Of a stretch of 41,454 nucleotides of DNA, positions 28,756 to 38,994 are shown piece after piece. The notes under the pieces were generated by a model. The model was not told the DNA's origin. It did no database searches and was given only the letters and a program-made list of their open reading frames with translations. The stretch is from Campylobacterota bacterium (lineage in GTDB: Bacteria > Campylobacterota > Campylobacteria > Campylobacterales > Sulfurovaceae), in assembly GCA_015494795.1 (NCBI GenBank), contig WGAM01000110.1:1-41454 (forward strand), written 5' to 3'. Positions within the stretch are counted from its first letter, which is position 1, and each line of letters starts with the position of its first letter. The translations under genes and the position numbers were made by a program.

Positions 28756-28927
28756 TAAAACTCCTTTTCTTCTTATTCTATTAATATTACTTTTTAATTT
28801 TATCGAATATCTAATATAAAACAGATATAAAATGTGTTTTAATGATACTTCTTAAACAAAATGTAATATAAATACACTTTAAAATAGATAAAAGAGACTA
28901 TATCTCTCTTATTTATAGCTTATATGA

Positions 28928-28933
28928 TATAAT
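28928..28933 (+). promoter_or_regulatory. putative -10 box TATAAT upstream of the TSUP gene
   Basis: TATAAT 31 nt before the ATG at 28965. Confidence 0.5.
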
Positions 28934-28964
28934 CCCAAAATATTTTACTTTAGGATAGATATTT

Positions 28965-29705
28965 ATGGAGATAATATTAGTTTTAGTAGGGATTTTAGTT
29001 GGAACACTCTCTGGTTTTTTTGGTATTGGTGGAGGAATGATACTTATTCCTATTTTAATACTGCTTGGTATAGATATTAAAAGTGCCATTGGTATCTCTA
29101 TAGTCCAGATGGTATTTAGCTCATTTTATGGCTCATATCTTAACTATAAAAAGGGTTCACTTATATTAGGTGAAGGAGTTTGGATCGGAGTTGGTGGATT
29201 TTTTGGTGGATTTATGGGGGCTATTATCTCTTCTAAAATTCCTGAAGCTATACTAGAGTATCTATTTTTTGGACTTATCCTATTTGCACTATATAGGCTC
29301 TTCTCTGCTAAGATAAAAGATGATGGAAGTATTAAGAGTCTAAATCCTATTATACTATTTACAGTTGGTACTATTATTGGTATATTTGCAATTAGTCTAG
29401 GTGTTGGTGGCTCTATTTTACTAACTCCAATATTAGCAGGTTTTCTACACTATCCAATTAAAAAGGCTGTAAGTGCAGGGCTATTCTTTGTAGCTTTCTC
29501 ATCTATATCAGGTCTAATTAGCCATTTAACTATAGGTGATATAGATTTAAAAAAGGGTTTAATAGTAGCTTTTTCATCTCTAATTGGTGTATATATGGGG
29601 ATATGGTTAAAAGAGCATGTAAACTCAAAGAGACATAAAATAGCTCTCCTTATTATGTACTCAATGGCTCTTTTGATGTTAGCTAAAAAGATGTTTTTAG
29701 GATAG
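28965..29705 (+). CDS. TSUP (TauE/SafE) family permease
   Basis: GTLSGFFGIGGGMILIPIL and IGIFAISLGVGGSILLTPIL duplicated motifs, about 8 TMs. Confidence 0.92.
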   Translation: MEIILVLVGILVGTLSGFFGIGGGMILIPILILLGIDIKSAIGISIVQMVFSSFYGSYLNYKKGSLILGEGVWIGVGGFFGGFMGAIISSKIPEAILEYLFFGLILFALYRLFSAKIKDDGSIKSLNPIILFTVGTIIGIFAISLGVGGSILLTPILAGFLHYPIKKAVSAGLFFVAFSSISGLISHLTIGDIDLKKGLIVAFSSLIGVYMGIWLKEHVNSKRHKIALLIMYSMALLMLAKKMFLG

Positions 29706-29708
29706 ATT

Positions 29709-32531
29709 ATGAGTAGAGGGAAAATAGAGGTTTTTGGAGCAAAAGAGAATAATCTAAAAAATATAGATATAAAAATTCCTAAGAATAAATTAGTAGTAAT
29801 TACAGGGATTAGTGGAAGTGGGAAATCAACCCTAGCATTCTCTACACTCTATGCAGAGGGGCAGAGAAGGTATATTGAGTCTCTATCATCTTATGCTAGA
29901 CAGTTTTTAGGTAGAGTTGGGAAACCTGCTGTCGATAAGATAGAGGGCTTAACCCCTGCAATTGCTATTGACCAAAAAACAACATCTAAAAATCCTCGCT
30001 CAACTGTTGGTACTATTACAGAGATATATGATTATCTAAGATTACTATTTGCAAGAGTTGGAAAACAGCACTGTCATGAGTGTGGAAAGCCAATATCATC
30101 TATGAGTGCTAGTGATATTATAGAAGAGGTTTTAAGAGTTCCAAATGGAGCAAAAGTTATAATAATGGCACCTTTAGTTAAGGGAAAAAAGGGAGTCTTT
30201 GCTGATATGCTAGAGTCTCTTAGAGCTAAGGGGTATATTAGGGCTATGATAGATGGTCTTTTAGTTAGACTTGATGAGGAGATAGAGCTATCTAAAACAA
30301 AAAAACATACCATAAAAGTAATTATAGATAGAGTTGTAATAAAAGATGATAGTAGAGATAGAGTAGCACAAGATATTGAAAAGGCTCTAAAAGAGTCTTA
30401 TGGAGAAGTTGAGATAGAAATCTTAAACTATAAAGAGTTAAATTTAGATAAAAAACATTTTCACTACTCTGAACACTTAGCATGTTTTGACTGTAAGCTT
30501 AGTTTTGAGCCACTTGAACCTGTAAGTTTCTCATTTAACTCACCAAAAGGGGCTTGTCCTAGCTGTGATGGATTAGGGATTAGATATATAATTGATTTAA
30601 AGAAGATTATTGACTCCTCTCTATCAATAGAAAAAGGGGCAGTTAAGATTATGTATGGATTTAATAAAAGTTACTATACAAAATTTTTAAATGCCTTTTG
30701 TGAGCAGAATAACATTCCTATAGATATTCCTTATGAATCACTAGAGGAGTACCAAAAAAAAGCTATACTATATGGTAGTGGTGAGAGAGTTAACTTTAAG
30801 TGGAAACAGCACAAATTAAATCGTGAGTGGCCGGGGGTTATTAAATTTGCCTATGATATCTTTAGTGATGAGAAAGATATGAGTGAGTATATGAGTGAAA
30901 AGGTATGTGATAGATGTAATGGTAACAGATTACGCCCTCGCTCATTAGCTGTTAAAATAAAAGATAAAAATATAGCAGATATTATAGATATGCCTATTGA
31001 GGAGTGTTATAGATATTTTAGAGATGAGAATAACTTTTCTCACTTTACAAAACAGCAAAAACTTATTGCTAAATCTATCTTAAAAGAGATAGAAGCAAGA
31101 CTATTTTTTTTATATGATGTAGGGTTAACATATCTAACTCTAAGTAGAGATGCTAGAACAATATCAGGAGGAGAAGCCCAAAGAATACGAATTGCCTCAC
31201 AGATTGGCTCTGGATTAACAGGAGTTATGTATGTATTAGATGAGCCTAGTATTGGACTTCATGAGAGAGATACCATAAAACTTATTAGAACACTTCGTTC
31301 TCTTCAAGAAAAAGGGAATAGCGTTATAGTAGTAGAGCATGATAGAGAGACTATATTATCTGCTGATTTTATTATAGATATTGGTCCTGGGGCTGGAAAG
31401 TATGGAGGAGAGATTACATTTGCAGGTAGCATAAATCAGATGAGAAGAAAAAAGAGTCTTACTGCTGATTATCTATTTGGCAAAAGAGATATATTATATA
31501 GATATAATAGACCTCAAGAGAGTTGGATAGAGATAAGAGATGTAAATCTAAATAATATAAAAAATCTATCTGTTAAAATTCCTCTAAAAAATTTTGTATC
31601 TATTACAGGTGTTAGTGGAAGTGGCAAAAGTTCTCTAATTTTACAGACTCTATTACCAGTAGCTAAAGCCATATTAAATCATGCAAAGAGAGTAAATAGA
31701 GTTGATGGCATAACAATAGAGGGATTAGAGCAGTTAGATAAAGTTATATCACTTGACCAGAGTCCAATTGGTAGAACTCCAAGAAGTAATCCTGCTACAT
31801 ATACAGGGGTAATGGAAGAGATACGAAAACTATTTGCAAAGACTAAAGAGTCTAAACTTAGGGGATATAAGATAGGTAGATTTTCCTTTAATGTTAAGGG
31901 TGGAAGGTGTGAGAAGTGTAATGGAGATGGGCAGATTAAGATAGAGATGCACTTTTTACCAGATGTATTAGTTACATGTGACGCATGTAAAGGAAAGAGA
32001 TATAATCCTCAAACTTTAGAGATTTTATATCGAGGAAAATCAATAGCAGATGTATTATCAATGTCAGTAGCAGAGGCTGTAGAGTTTTTTAAAGCTATAC
32101 CAGCTATTTCTAATAAGTTAAATACATTAATGGCTGTTGGACTTGACTATATTACTTTAGGACAAAATGCTACAACTCTATCAGGTGGAGAAGCACAAAG
32201 GATTAAATTAAGTAAAGAGCTTAGTAGAAAAGATACAGGAAAAACCCTATATATATTAGATGAGCCAACAACAGGACTCCATTTTGCAGATGTAGATAGA
32301 TTAACAAAAGTTCTACACCACTTAGTGGAGTTAGGAAATAGCGTTATTGTAATTGAACACAATTTAGATATGGTTAAAAACTCTGACTATATTATAGATA
32401 TGGGTCCAGAGGGTGGAGATAAAGGTGGCAAAATTATAGCTACAGGTAGCCCAGAAGATATTATAAAAAATTATAAAAAAACTCTCTCATATACAGGAGA
32501 GTATCTAAGCAAAATTAAGGAAAATAGTTAA
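29709..32531 (+). CDS. uvrA: excinuclease ABC subunit A
   Basis: Two ABC domains (GISGSGKSTLAF, GVSGSGKSSLIL), zinc fingers CHECGK and CEKCNGDGQIKIEMHFLPDV. Confidence 0.98.
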   Translation: MSRGKIEVFGAKENNLKNIDIKIPKNKLVVITGISGSGKSTLAFSTLYAEGQRRYIESLSSYARQFLGRVGKPAVDKIEGLTPAIAIDQKTTSKNPRSTVGTITEIYDYLRLLFARVGKQHCHECGKPISSMSASDIIEEVLRVPNGAKVIIMAPLVKGKKGVFADMLESLRAKGYIRAMIDGLLVRLDEEIELSKTKKHTIKVIIDRVVIKDDSRDRVAQDIEKALKESYGEVEIEILNYKELNLDKKHFHYSEHLACFDCKLSFEPLEPVSFSFNSPKGACPSCDGLGIRYIIDLKKIIDSSLSIEKGAVKIMYGFNKSYYTKFLNAFCEQNNIPIDIPYESLEEYQKKAILYGSGERVNFKWKQHKLNREWPGVIKFAYDIFSDEKDMSEYMSEKVCDRCNGNRLRPRSLAVKIKDKNIADIIDMPIEECYRYFRDENNFSHFTKQQKLIAKSILKEIEARLFFLYDVGLTYLTLSRDARTISGGEAQRIRIASQIGSGLTGVMYVLDEPSIGLHERDTIKLIRTLRSLQEKGNSVIVVEHDRETILSADFIIDIGPGAGKYGGEITFAGSINQMRRKKSLTADYLFGKRDILYRYNRPQESWIEIRDVNLNNIKNLSVKIPLKNFVSITGVSGSGKSSLILQTLLPVAKAILNHAKRVNRVDGITIEGLEQLDKVISLDQSPIGRTPRSNPATYTGVMEEIRKLFAKTKESKLRGYKIGRFSFNVKGGRCEKCNGDGQIKIEMHFLPDVLVTCDACKGKRYNPQTLEILYRGKSIADVLSMSVAEAVEFFKAIPAISNKLNTLMAVGLDYITLGQNATTLSGGEAQRIKLSKELSRKDTGKTLYILDEPTTGLHFADVDRLTKVLHHLVELGNSVIVIEHNLDMVKNSDYIIDMGPEGGDKGGKIIATGSPEDIIKNYKKTLSYTGEYLSKIKENS

Positions 32532-33347
32532 ATGAAGAGACACTACACATCAATCATATCAAATATATTTGGAAAATTTGCCTCAAAAGAGTTTCCAAGA
32601 TTTATACAAAATATAATAAATAGACTCTATGTAAAACTTATGGGACTTGATATGAGTGAATTTGATAATCCAACTAATTATAAATCCCTAAATGCTCTAT
32701 TTACAAGGGAGCTTAAAAAACCTAGAGTAATAGATAGAGATAGAAGAGTTATTATATCTCCTGTTGATGCTTTAGTTACCGATTTTGGTAAGATAGTTAA
32801 TGGTAAAGCATATCAGATAAAGGGAATGGAGTATAGTATATGTAAACTATTTGGAGAGTATCACCATAAATCTATTAAATATTTAGAGGGGGGCTGTTTT
32901 GTAAATCTATATCTATCTCCAAAAGATTACCATAGATACCACTCACCAGATAGAGTCAAAATAAAATCAATTACTCATATAGTAGGAAAACTATACCCTG
33001 TTAATTTTCCTCTTCTAAGAAATAAAAAAGAGCTATTTATAGAGAATGAGAGAGTTATTATTGAGTGTAGAGATGAGAAGAGAAATAGATTTATAATGGT
33101 TTTAGTTGGAGCGTTAAATGTTGGTAAGATGGTTATAACATTTGAAAAAAATATAGAGACGAATATATCTACAGCTATATCTAAACACTATAAATATAGA
33201 GATTTATGGTTAGATAAGGGTGAACTCTTTGGTTGGTTTGAGATGGGGTCAACTATACTTCTATTTAGTCAGAAAGATACAATTAAATATAATCTTAAGA
33301 TAAATCAGAAAGTTAAATTTGCCGAGCCAATAGGAGAGAAGATATAG
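32532..33347 (+). CDS. psd: phosphatidylserine decarboxylase proenzyme
   Basis: YLSPKDYHRYHSP and GWFEMGSTILLF (GST processing site). Confidence 0.94.
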   Translation: MKRHYTSIISNIFGKFASKEFPRFIQNIINRLYVKLMGLDMSEFDNPTNYKSLNALFTRELKKPRVIDRDRRVIISPVDALVTDFGKIVNGKAYQIKGMEYSICKLFGEYHHKSIKYLEGGCFVNLYLSPKDYHRYHSPDRVKIKSITHIVGKLYPVNFPLLRNKKELFIENERVIIECRDEKRNRFIMVLVGALNVGKMVITFEKNIETNISTAISKHYKYRDLWLDKGELFGWFEMGSTILLFSQKDTIKYNLKINQKVKFAEPIGEKI

Positions 33348-33973
33348 TGAAAAAGGTTATAATATTTGATATGGACGGAACTCTAATTGATAGCTCCATA
33401 ACTTTAGTAAATGCTATAAATCATGTAAGAAAAAATCTAAAACTAAAACCTATGAGTCAAGATGATATTTTATCTAAATTAAATGACCATAGAGTAAACC
33501 CTGCTAAATATTTCTATAATGCAGATAGTTTCAAAGCAGAGCATGAGATATGGTTTTCAGAATATTATAAAAATAACCATAAGAGAGAGTTAAGACTATA
33601 TAGTGGAGTAAAAGAGTTATTAGATTGGTTAAAAGAGAGAGGATATATACTAGCAATAGCTACAAATGCTCATAGAAACTCAACTAGACAGGCACTAATC
33701 TATCTTGATATAGAAAACTATTTTAATGTGGTTGTCTGTGGAGATGAGGTTAGATACTCAAAACCATATCCAGATATGCTACTCAAAATCCTCTATAAAC
33801 TAAAATTAGAGCCAAAAGATGCACTATTTATTGGTGATGGTGAGAGAGACCAAGAGGCATCAAAAAATGCAAATATAGACTATATTATGGTGCATTGGGG
33901 ATTTTCAGACCATAAGCAAGATGATGCAGTAGCCTCAATTAACCAACTAAAAGAGAAGATATTGGAGTTTTAA
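33347..33973 (+). CDS. HAD-family hydrolase (phosphoglycolate phosphatase-like)
   Basis: IFDMDGTLIDSS, ATNAHR, SKPYPDML, FIGDGERDQ; GTG start overlapping the psd stop. Confidence 0.9.
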   Translation: MKKVIIFDMDGTLIDSSITLVNAINHVRKNLKLKPMSQDDILSKLNDHRVNPAKYFYNADSFKAEHEIWFSEYYKNNHKRELRLYSGVKELLDWLKERGYILAIATNAHRNSTRQALIYLDIENYFNVVVCGDEVRYSKPYPDMLLKILYKLKLEPKDALFIGDGERDQEASKNANIDYIMVHWGFSDHKQDDAVASINQLKEKILEF

Positions 33974-33974
33974 G

Positions 33975-34685
33975 ATGTTTTTATCAAAATCTCATATTAC
34001 AGATATTATAAGCATACTATTTATTATAATCTCATTCTATATAACTGAGCCATATAGCACTCCAATACTATATATTGGACTATTTGCCTTTTCAGGGGCA
34101 GTTACAAATCAATTAGCTATATATATGCTTTTTAATAGAGTTCCACTTCTATATGGCTCTGGTGTAATAGAGAATAATTTTGAGAGTTTTAAAAAATCTA
34201 TTAAAGATATGATAATGAAACAGTTTTTTACAAAAGAGCAGTTAGAAAAATTCTTTGCTAATGAGGAGAAGAAGATAAATCTAGCTCCTATTGTAGAGTC
34301 AACTGATTTTAAACCTGCATTTATGGCACTAAAACAGAGTGTTATGGAGTCAAAACTTGGAGATATGTTAAATCTATTTGGAGGAGAAAAGGCTTTAGCT
34401 CCACTTGAAGAGCCATTTTCAAGAAAATTGAAATCTGCCGTTATTAAGATAGTAACTTCTGATACTTTTAAAACACAACTCAACCACCACTTAGCAACCT
34501 CATCTCTACAGAGCGATTTAATATCTTCAATAGATACTCTAATTACTAAAAGATTAAATGATTTAACTCCAGAGATGGTAAATAGTCTTGTTCAAGAGCT
34601 TATAGAGTCACATCTTGGTTGGTTAGTTATTTGGGGTGGACTATTTGGTGGATTAATTGGATTAATCTCCTCTATAATACTTTAA
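33975..34685 (+). CDS. DUF445-family membrane protein
   Basis: N-terminal FAFSGAVTNQLAIYMLF and C-terminal WGGLFGGLIGLIS typical of DUF445. Confidence 0.8.
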   Translation: MFLSKSHITDIISILFIIISFYITEPYSTPILYIGLFAFSGAVTNQLAIYMLFNRVPLLYGSGVIENNFESFKKSIKDMIMKQFFTKEQLEKFFANEEKKINLAPIVESTDFKPAFMALKQSVMESKLGDMLNLFGGEKALAPLEEPFSRKLKSAVIKIVTSDTFKTQLNHHLATSSLQSDLISSIDTLITKRLNDLTPEMVNSLVQELIESHLGWLVIWGGLFGGLIGLISSIIL

Positions 34686-34693
34686 GGATAAAT

Positions 34694-35122
34694 ATGAAAA
34701 ATATATTGATATGGGTTATATTACCACTTATTATAATTCAATTTATAAAAATAGATGTGCCAGATAGGCTTAATGGTAATCCTCAAAATGAGATAGAAGC
34801 ACCTAAAGAGGTTTTAGATATATTAAAGAGGTCATGTTTCGATTGTCACTCAAATAGTGTAACATATCCATGGTATGATAAGATAGCTCCTATATCATGG
34901 TATGTTAAATCACATGTTAAAAAGGGTAGAGAGATAGTAAACTTTTCAGAGTGGAATAGTTACTCTAAGGAGAAAAAGTTAAAAATCTTAACTAAGATAC
35001 CAAAAGCTATAGTTATCCGTATGCCACTCCCTAGCTATCTATGGTTACATAAAGAGGCAAAACTATCAAATAGTGATAAAAGAGTTTTAAAAGAGTGGGT
35101 AGAAAAGATAAAGAGTAGGTAG
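34694..35122 (+). CDS. heme-binding domain protein (CxxCH)
   Basis: Start trimmed to MKNILIWVILPLIIIQFIK (N-terminal anchor); ILKRSCFDCHSNSVTYPWYDKIAPISW typical of haem_bd proteins. Confidence 0.88.
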   Translation: MKNILIWVILPLIIIQFIKIDVPDRLNGNPQNEIEAPKEVLDILKRSCFDCHSNSVTYPWYDKIAPISWYVKSHVKKGREIVNFSEWNSYSKEKKLKILTKIPKAIVIRMPLPSYLWLHKEAKLSNSDKRVLKEWVEKIKSR

Positions 35123-35157
35123 AGAAGTCTAGGAGTTAAACCAAACCTAAACCTCTT

Positions 35158-35182
35158 GAAGTTATCTACTAACTTCTTTTTT
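35158..35182 (+). terminator. intrinsic terminator
   Basis: GAAGTTA-TCTAC-TAACTTC then TTTTTT; overlaps the fusA stop region on the opposite strand. Confidence 0.75.
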
Positions 35183-37256
35183 CAATAATCTCTTTTGCTA
35201 TATTACTAGGAACTTCCTCATAGTGGTCAAACTCCATTGCATAGGTTGCACGACCTTGAGTCATTGAACGAAGGTCAGTTGAGTAACCAAACATCTCTGC
35301 TAAAGGTACAAAAGCATCAACAATTTTATTTCCAGCTCTATCTCCCATACCAGTTACCTGACCTCTTCTTTTTGATACATCACCAATAACATCTCCCATA
35401 AACTCTTCTGGTACTTCAACCTCAACTTTCATCATAGGCTCTAAGATAACAGGATTAGCCTCTTTTGCACCTGCTCTAAATCCCATAGAACCAGCTAGTT
35501 TAAATGCCATCTCTGATGAGTCAACATCATGGTAACTTCCATCATATAGAGTTACTTTTACATCTTCTACAGGATAACCTGCTTGAATACCTCTCTGCAT
35601 AGCCTCTTGGATACCTTTGTTTACTGGTTGGATAAACTCTTTTGGAATAACACCACCTTTAATCTCATCAACAAACTCATATCCAGCACCAGCCTCTTGA
35701 GGTTCAATTTTTAAGAATACATGTCCATATTGACCTCTACCACCTGACTGTTTAGCATACTTATACTCTTTATTAACACTACTTCTAATAGTCTCACGAT
35801 AAGCAACTTGTGGAGCCCCAACTTCAGCATCAACCTTAAACTCTCTCTTCATTCTATCAACAATGATTTCAAGGTGTAGCTCACCCATACCAGAGATAAT
35901 AGTCTGACCCGACTCATCATCTGTACTAACTCTAAATGATGGGTCTTCTGCTGCTAGTTTACTTAAAGCAACACTCATCTTCTCTTGGTCAGCTTTTGTT
36001 TTTGGCTCAACAGCAACAGAGATAACTGGGTCTGGGAAATCCATTCTCTCTAATACAACTTTCTCTTTTTCAGAGCATAGAGTATCTCCTGTAGTTGTAT
36101 TTTTAAGTCCAACAACAGCACCAATCTCTCCAGCATAAATCTCTTTAATCTCTTCTCTTTTTATTGCGTGCATTTTCATAATTCTTCCGATACGCTCTTT
36201 CTTACCCTTTGTAGAGTTAAGAACATAAGAGCCTGACTCTAAAGAGCCTCTATATACACGAATAAATGTAAGTTGTCCAACAAATGGGTCTGTCATAATT
36301 TTAAATGCAAGTGCAGCAAACTCACCATCATCTGTTGATTCAACCTCAACCTCTACACTCTCATCTTCCATTAGAGTTCCCTTAATAGGAGGAGCTTCAA
36401 CTGGAGATGGAAGGTAAGCTACAATAGCATCAAGAAGAGTCTGAACACCCTTATTTTTAAATGCAGTTCCCGGCATCATTGGAACAACAGCCATTCCAAT
36501 AGTTGCCTGTTTAATCGCTTCCATAATCTCCTCTTGAGTAATCTCTTCACCCTCAAGGAATTTCTCCATCATCTCTTCATTACCATCAATCTCAGATAGA
36601 GTCTCTAACATCTTCTCTCTATACTCTTCTGCTTGGTCTTGAAGCTCTTCTCTAATATCCTGCTCATGATATGCTGAACCCATAGCAGCTTCAGCGTCCC
36701 ATACAACCTCTTTCATTTTAACGAGGTCAATAACACCCTCAAAATTCTCTTCAGCACCAATTGGAAGTTGAATTATAAGTGGATTACCATTAAGTCTCTC
36801 TCTAATCTGTCTCTCAACTTCAAGGAAATCGGCACCCGTTCTATCCATTTTATTTACAAATACTAAAGATGGAACTCCATATCTATTTCTCTGTCTCCAG
36901 ACAGTTTCACTTTGAGGTTGAACTCCACCAACAGCACAGAATACAGATACAGCTCCATCAAGTACTCTCATAGACCGTTCAACTTCAATAGTAAAGTCAA
37001 CGTGACCTGGAGTGTCAATAATATTAATCTGTTTACCTAACCACTCACAAGTAGTAGCAGCAGATGTAATTGTAATACCTCTCTCTTGCTCTTGCTCCAT
37101 CCAGTCCATAGTAGCAGCACCATCATGAACCTCACCAATCTTATGCTCAACACCTGTATAGAATAGAATTCTCTCTGTAGTTGTTGTTTTTCCTGCATCA
37201 ATATGTGCTGCAATTCCAATATTTCTTACATCTTCAAGTTTATGTGTTCTTGCCAT
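35169..37256 (-). CDS. fusA: elongation factor G
   Basis: [37 protein letters not shown]. Confidence 0.98.
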   Translation of the reverse strand: MARTHKLEDVRNIGIAAHIDAGKTTTTERILFYTGVEHKIGEVHDGAATMDWMEQEQERGITITSAATTCEWLGKQINIIDTPGHVDFTIEVERSMRVLDGAVSVFCAVGGVQPQSETVWRQRNRYGVPSLVFVNKMDRTGADFLEVERQIRERLNGNPLIIQLPIGAEENFEGVIDLVKMKEVVWDAEAAMGSAYHEQDIREELQDQAEEYREKMLETLSEIDGNEEMMEKFLEGEEITQEEIMEAIKQATIGMAVVPMMPGTAFKNKGVQTLLDAIVAYLPSPVEAPPIKGTLMEDESVEVEVESTDDGEFAALAFKIMTDPFVGQLTFIRVYRGSLESGSYVLNSTKGKKERIGRIMKMHAIKREEIKEIYAGEIGAVVGLKNTTTGDTLCSEKEKVVLERMDFPDPVISVAVEPKTKADQEKMSVALSKLAAEDPSFRVSTDDESGQTIISGMGELHLEIIVDRMKREFKVDAEVGAPQVAYRETIRSSVNKEYKYAKQSGGRGQYGHVFLKIEPQEAGAGYEFVDEIKGGVIPKEFIQPVNKGIQEAMQRGIQAGYPVEDVKVTLYDGSYHDVDSSEMAFKLAGSMGFRAGAKEANPVILEPMMKVEVEVPEEFMGDVIGDVSKRRGQVTGMGDRAGNKIVDAFVPLAEMFGYSTDLRSMTQGRATYAMEFDHYEEVPSNIAKEIIEKRS

Positions 37257-37268
37257 AACTCTATTCCC

Positions 37269-37754
<486 letters not shown>

Positions 37755-37826
37755 TCAATCTTTTAATAACTGATTTACTCAATTTCTGTCCCCTAAGGTT
37801 CATTGACAAAAACTGCTTAAACTCTA

Positions 37827-38198
37827 CTATTTTGGTTTTTTAGTTCCATATTTAGAACGAGCAACTGTTCTACCATTAACTCCAGAAGCATCTAATGCAC
37901 CACGAATAATATGGTACTTAACCCCCGGTAAATCTTTAATTCTTCCACCTCTTACAAGCACAATAGAGTGTTCTTGAAGGTTATGTCCCTCTCCACCAAT
38001 ATAAGAGATTACTTCAAATCCACTTGTTAATCTAACTTTTGCCACTTTTCTTAGTGCAGAGTTAGGTTTTTTTGGAGTAGTAGTATATACTCTAGTACAA
38101 ACACCTCTTCTTTGAGGACAGCTAACTAATGCTGGTGATTTTGATTTCTTAATCACTTTTTTTCGTTCTTTACGAACTAATTGATTAATTGTAGGCAA
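37827..38198 (-). CDS. rpsL: 30S ribosomal protein S12
   Basis: Track ORF starts at 38258; [14 protein letters not shown] start is the TTG at 38198-38196 preceded by AAGGA. Confidence 0.97.
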   Translation of the reverse strand: MPTINQLVRKERKKVIKKSKSPALVSCPQRRGVCTRVYTTTPKKPNSALRKVAKVRLTSGFEVISYIGGEGHNLQEHSIVLVRGGRIKDLPGVKYHIIRGALDASGVNGRTVARSKYGTKKPK

Positions 38199-38237
38199 TA
38201 CAATTCCTTTCTTATTTTTTTGAATTAAAATCTGAAC

Positions 38238-38286
38238 TTGAAAGTCCCAAAAAAACACTCTTGAAATGCTCTTTTGGGAATTTCAA
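38238..38286 (-). promoter_or_regulatory. rpsL 5' leader with large inverted repeat and alternative hairpin
   Basis: Arms 38238-38252 / 38272-38286 pair 14/15; alternative arm 38261-38267 pairs 7/7 with 38280-38286. Confidence 0.6.
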
Positions 38287-38304
38287 TTTATAAAAATGGT
38301 GCAT

Positions 38305-38310
38305 ATTATA
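38305..38310 (-). promoter_or_regulatory. putative -10 box TATAAT of the rpsL-rpsG-fusA operon
   Basis: Minus-strand GGGTATAATATGCACC about 20 nt upstream of the leader inverted repeat. Confidence 0.65.
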
Positions 38311-38420
38311 CCCAAATATACTTTTCTTAAAATTATTTTCTTAAAATATAAGATATATTTAAGTCTATTAATATTTTTTATAAATATAATAAAAATAAAA
38401 AATAGATATTAGGAGTAGAT

Positions 38421-38915
38421 ATGAGCTATGAGGTATCAAAAGTGGAGAAGGGTAGGGAGGTTAAATTTAGACACCCCGACCCATCATTTTATAAAGCAAT
38501 AGGTGGAGAAGAGGGTATGAGAAGATTAATGTATGATTTCTATGATATTATATATGATAGTGATATATCTCACTTTTTTCCACAAGATGAAGATGAGTTT
38601 GAAAAAGTAAAAGAGAAAAATACAAAGTTTTTTATACAGATTTGTGGTGGTCCAAAAGTTTATGAAGATGAGGCTAAAGGCATGAATTTAGATGAATATA
38701 TGATAAGACTACATGATGAGTTCTCTATTACAGAAAAGTCTAGATATGAGTGGTTGGGTTGTATGGAAGATGCACTTAGAAAAGTAGATATACCACAAGA
38801 GCTAAAAGATAATTTTTGGGCATATTTAGAGAGTTTTTCTAAGCTAACTGTAAATAGTTTCTCTGATGGAAGTACCTATTATGCTGCATACACACAAGCA
38901 TCTATAGAGCGTTAA
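38421..38915 (+). CDS. truncated globin (group II-like)
   Basis: FYKAIGGEEGMRRLMYDFYDIIYDSDISHFFP, FFIQICGGPKVYE, MIRLHDEFSI: trHb fold pattern. Confidence 0.85.
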   Translation: MSYEVSKVEKGREVKFRHPDPSFYKAIGGEEGMRRLMYDFYDIIYDSDISHFFPQDEDEFEKVKEKNTKFFIQICGGPKVYEDEAKGMNLDEYMIRLHDEFSITEKSRYEWLGCMEDALRKVDIPQELKDNFWAYLESFSKLTVNSFSDGSTYYAAYTQASIER

Positions 38916-38994
38916 TTATTTTTACATCTACTGCTTATGCTGATACGCCACCTCATTCATGGGGTAGAGTATAAAGAACGGCAAGTAAATATTT

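Noticed and set aside
30074-30313. 79-aa minus ORF
   Set aside because: Antisense of uvrA.
32147-32362. 71-aa minus ORF
   Set aside because: Antisense of uvrA.
34109-34483. 124-aa minus ORF
   Set aside because: Antisense of the DUF445 gene.
37037-37219. 60-aa minus ORF
   Set aside because: Out-of-frame overlap inside fusA.
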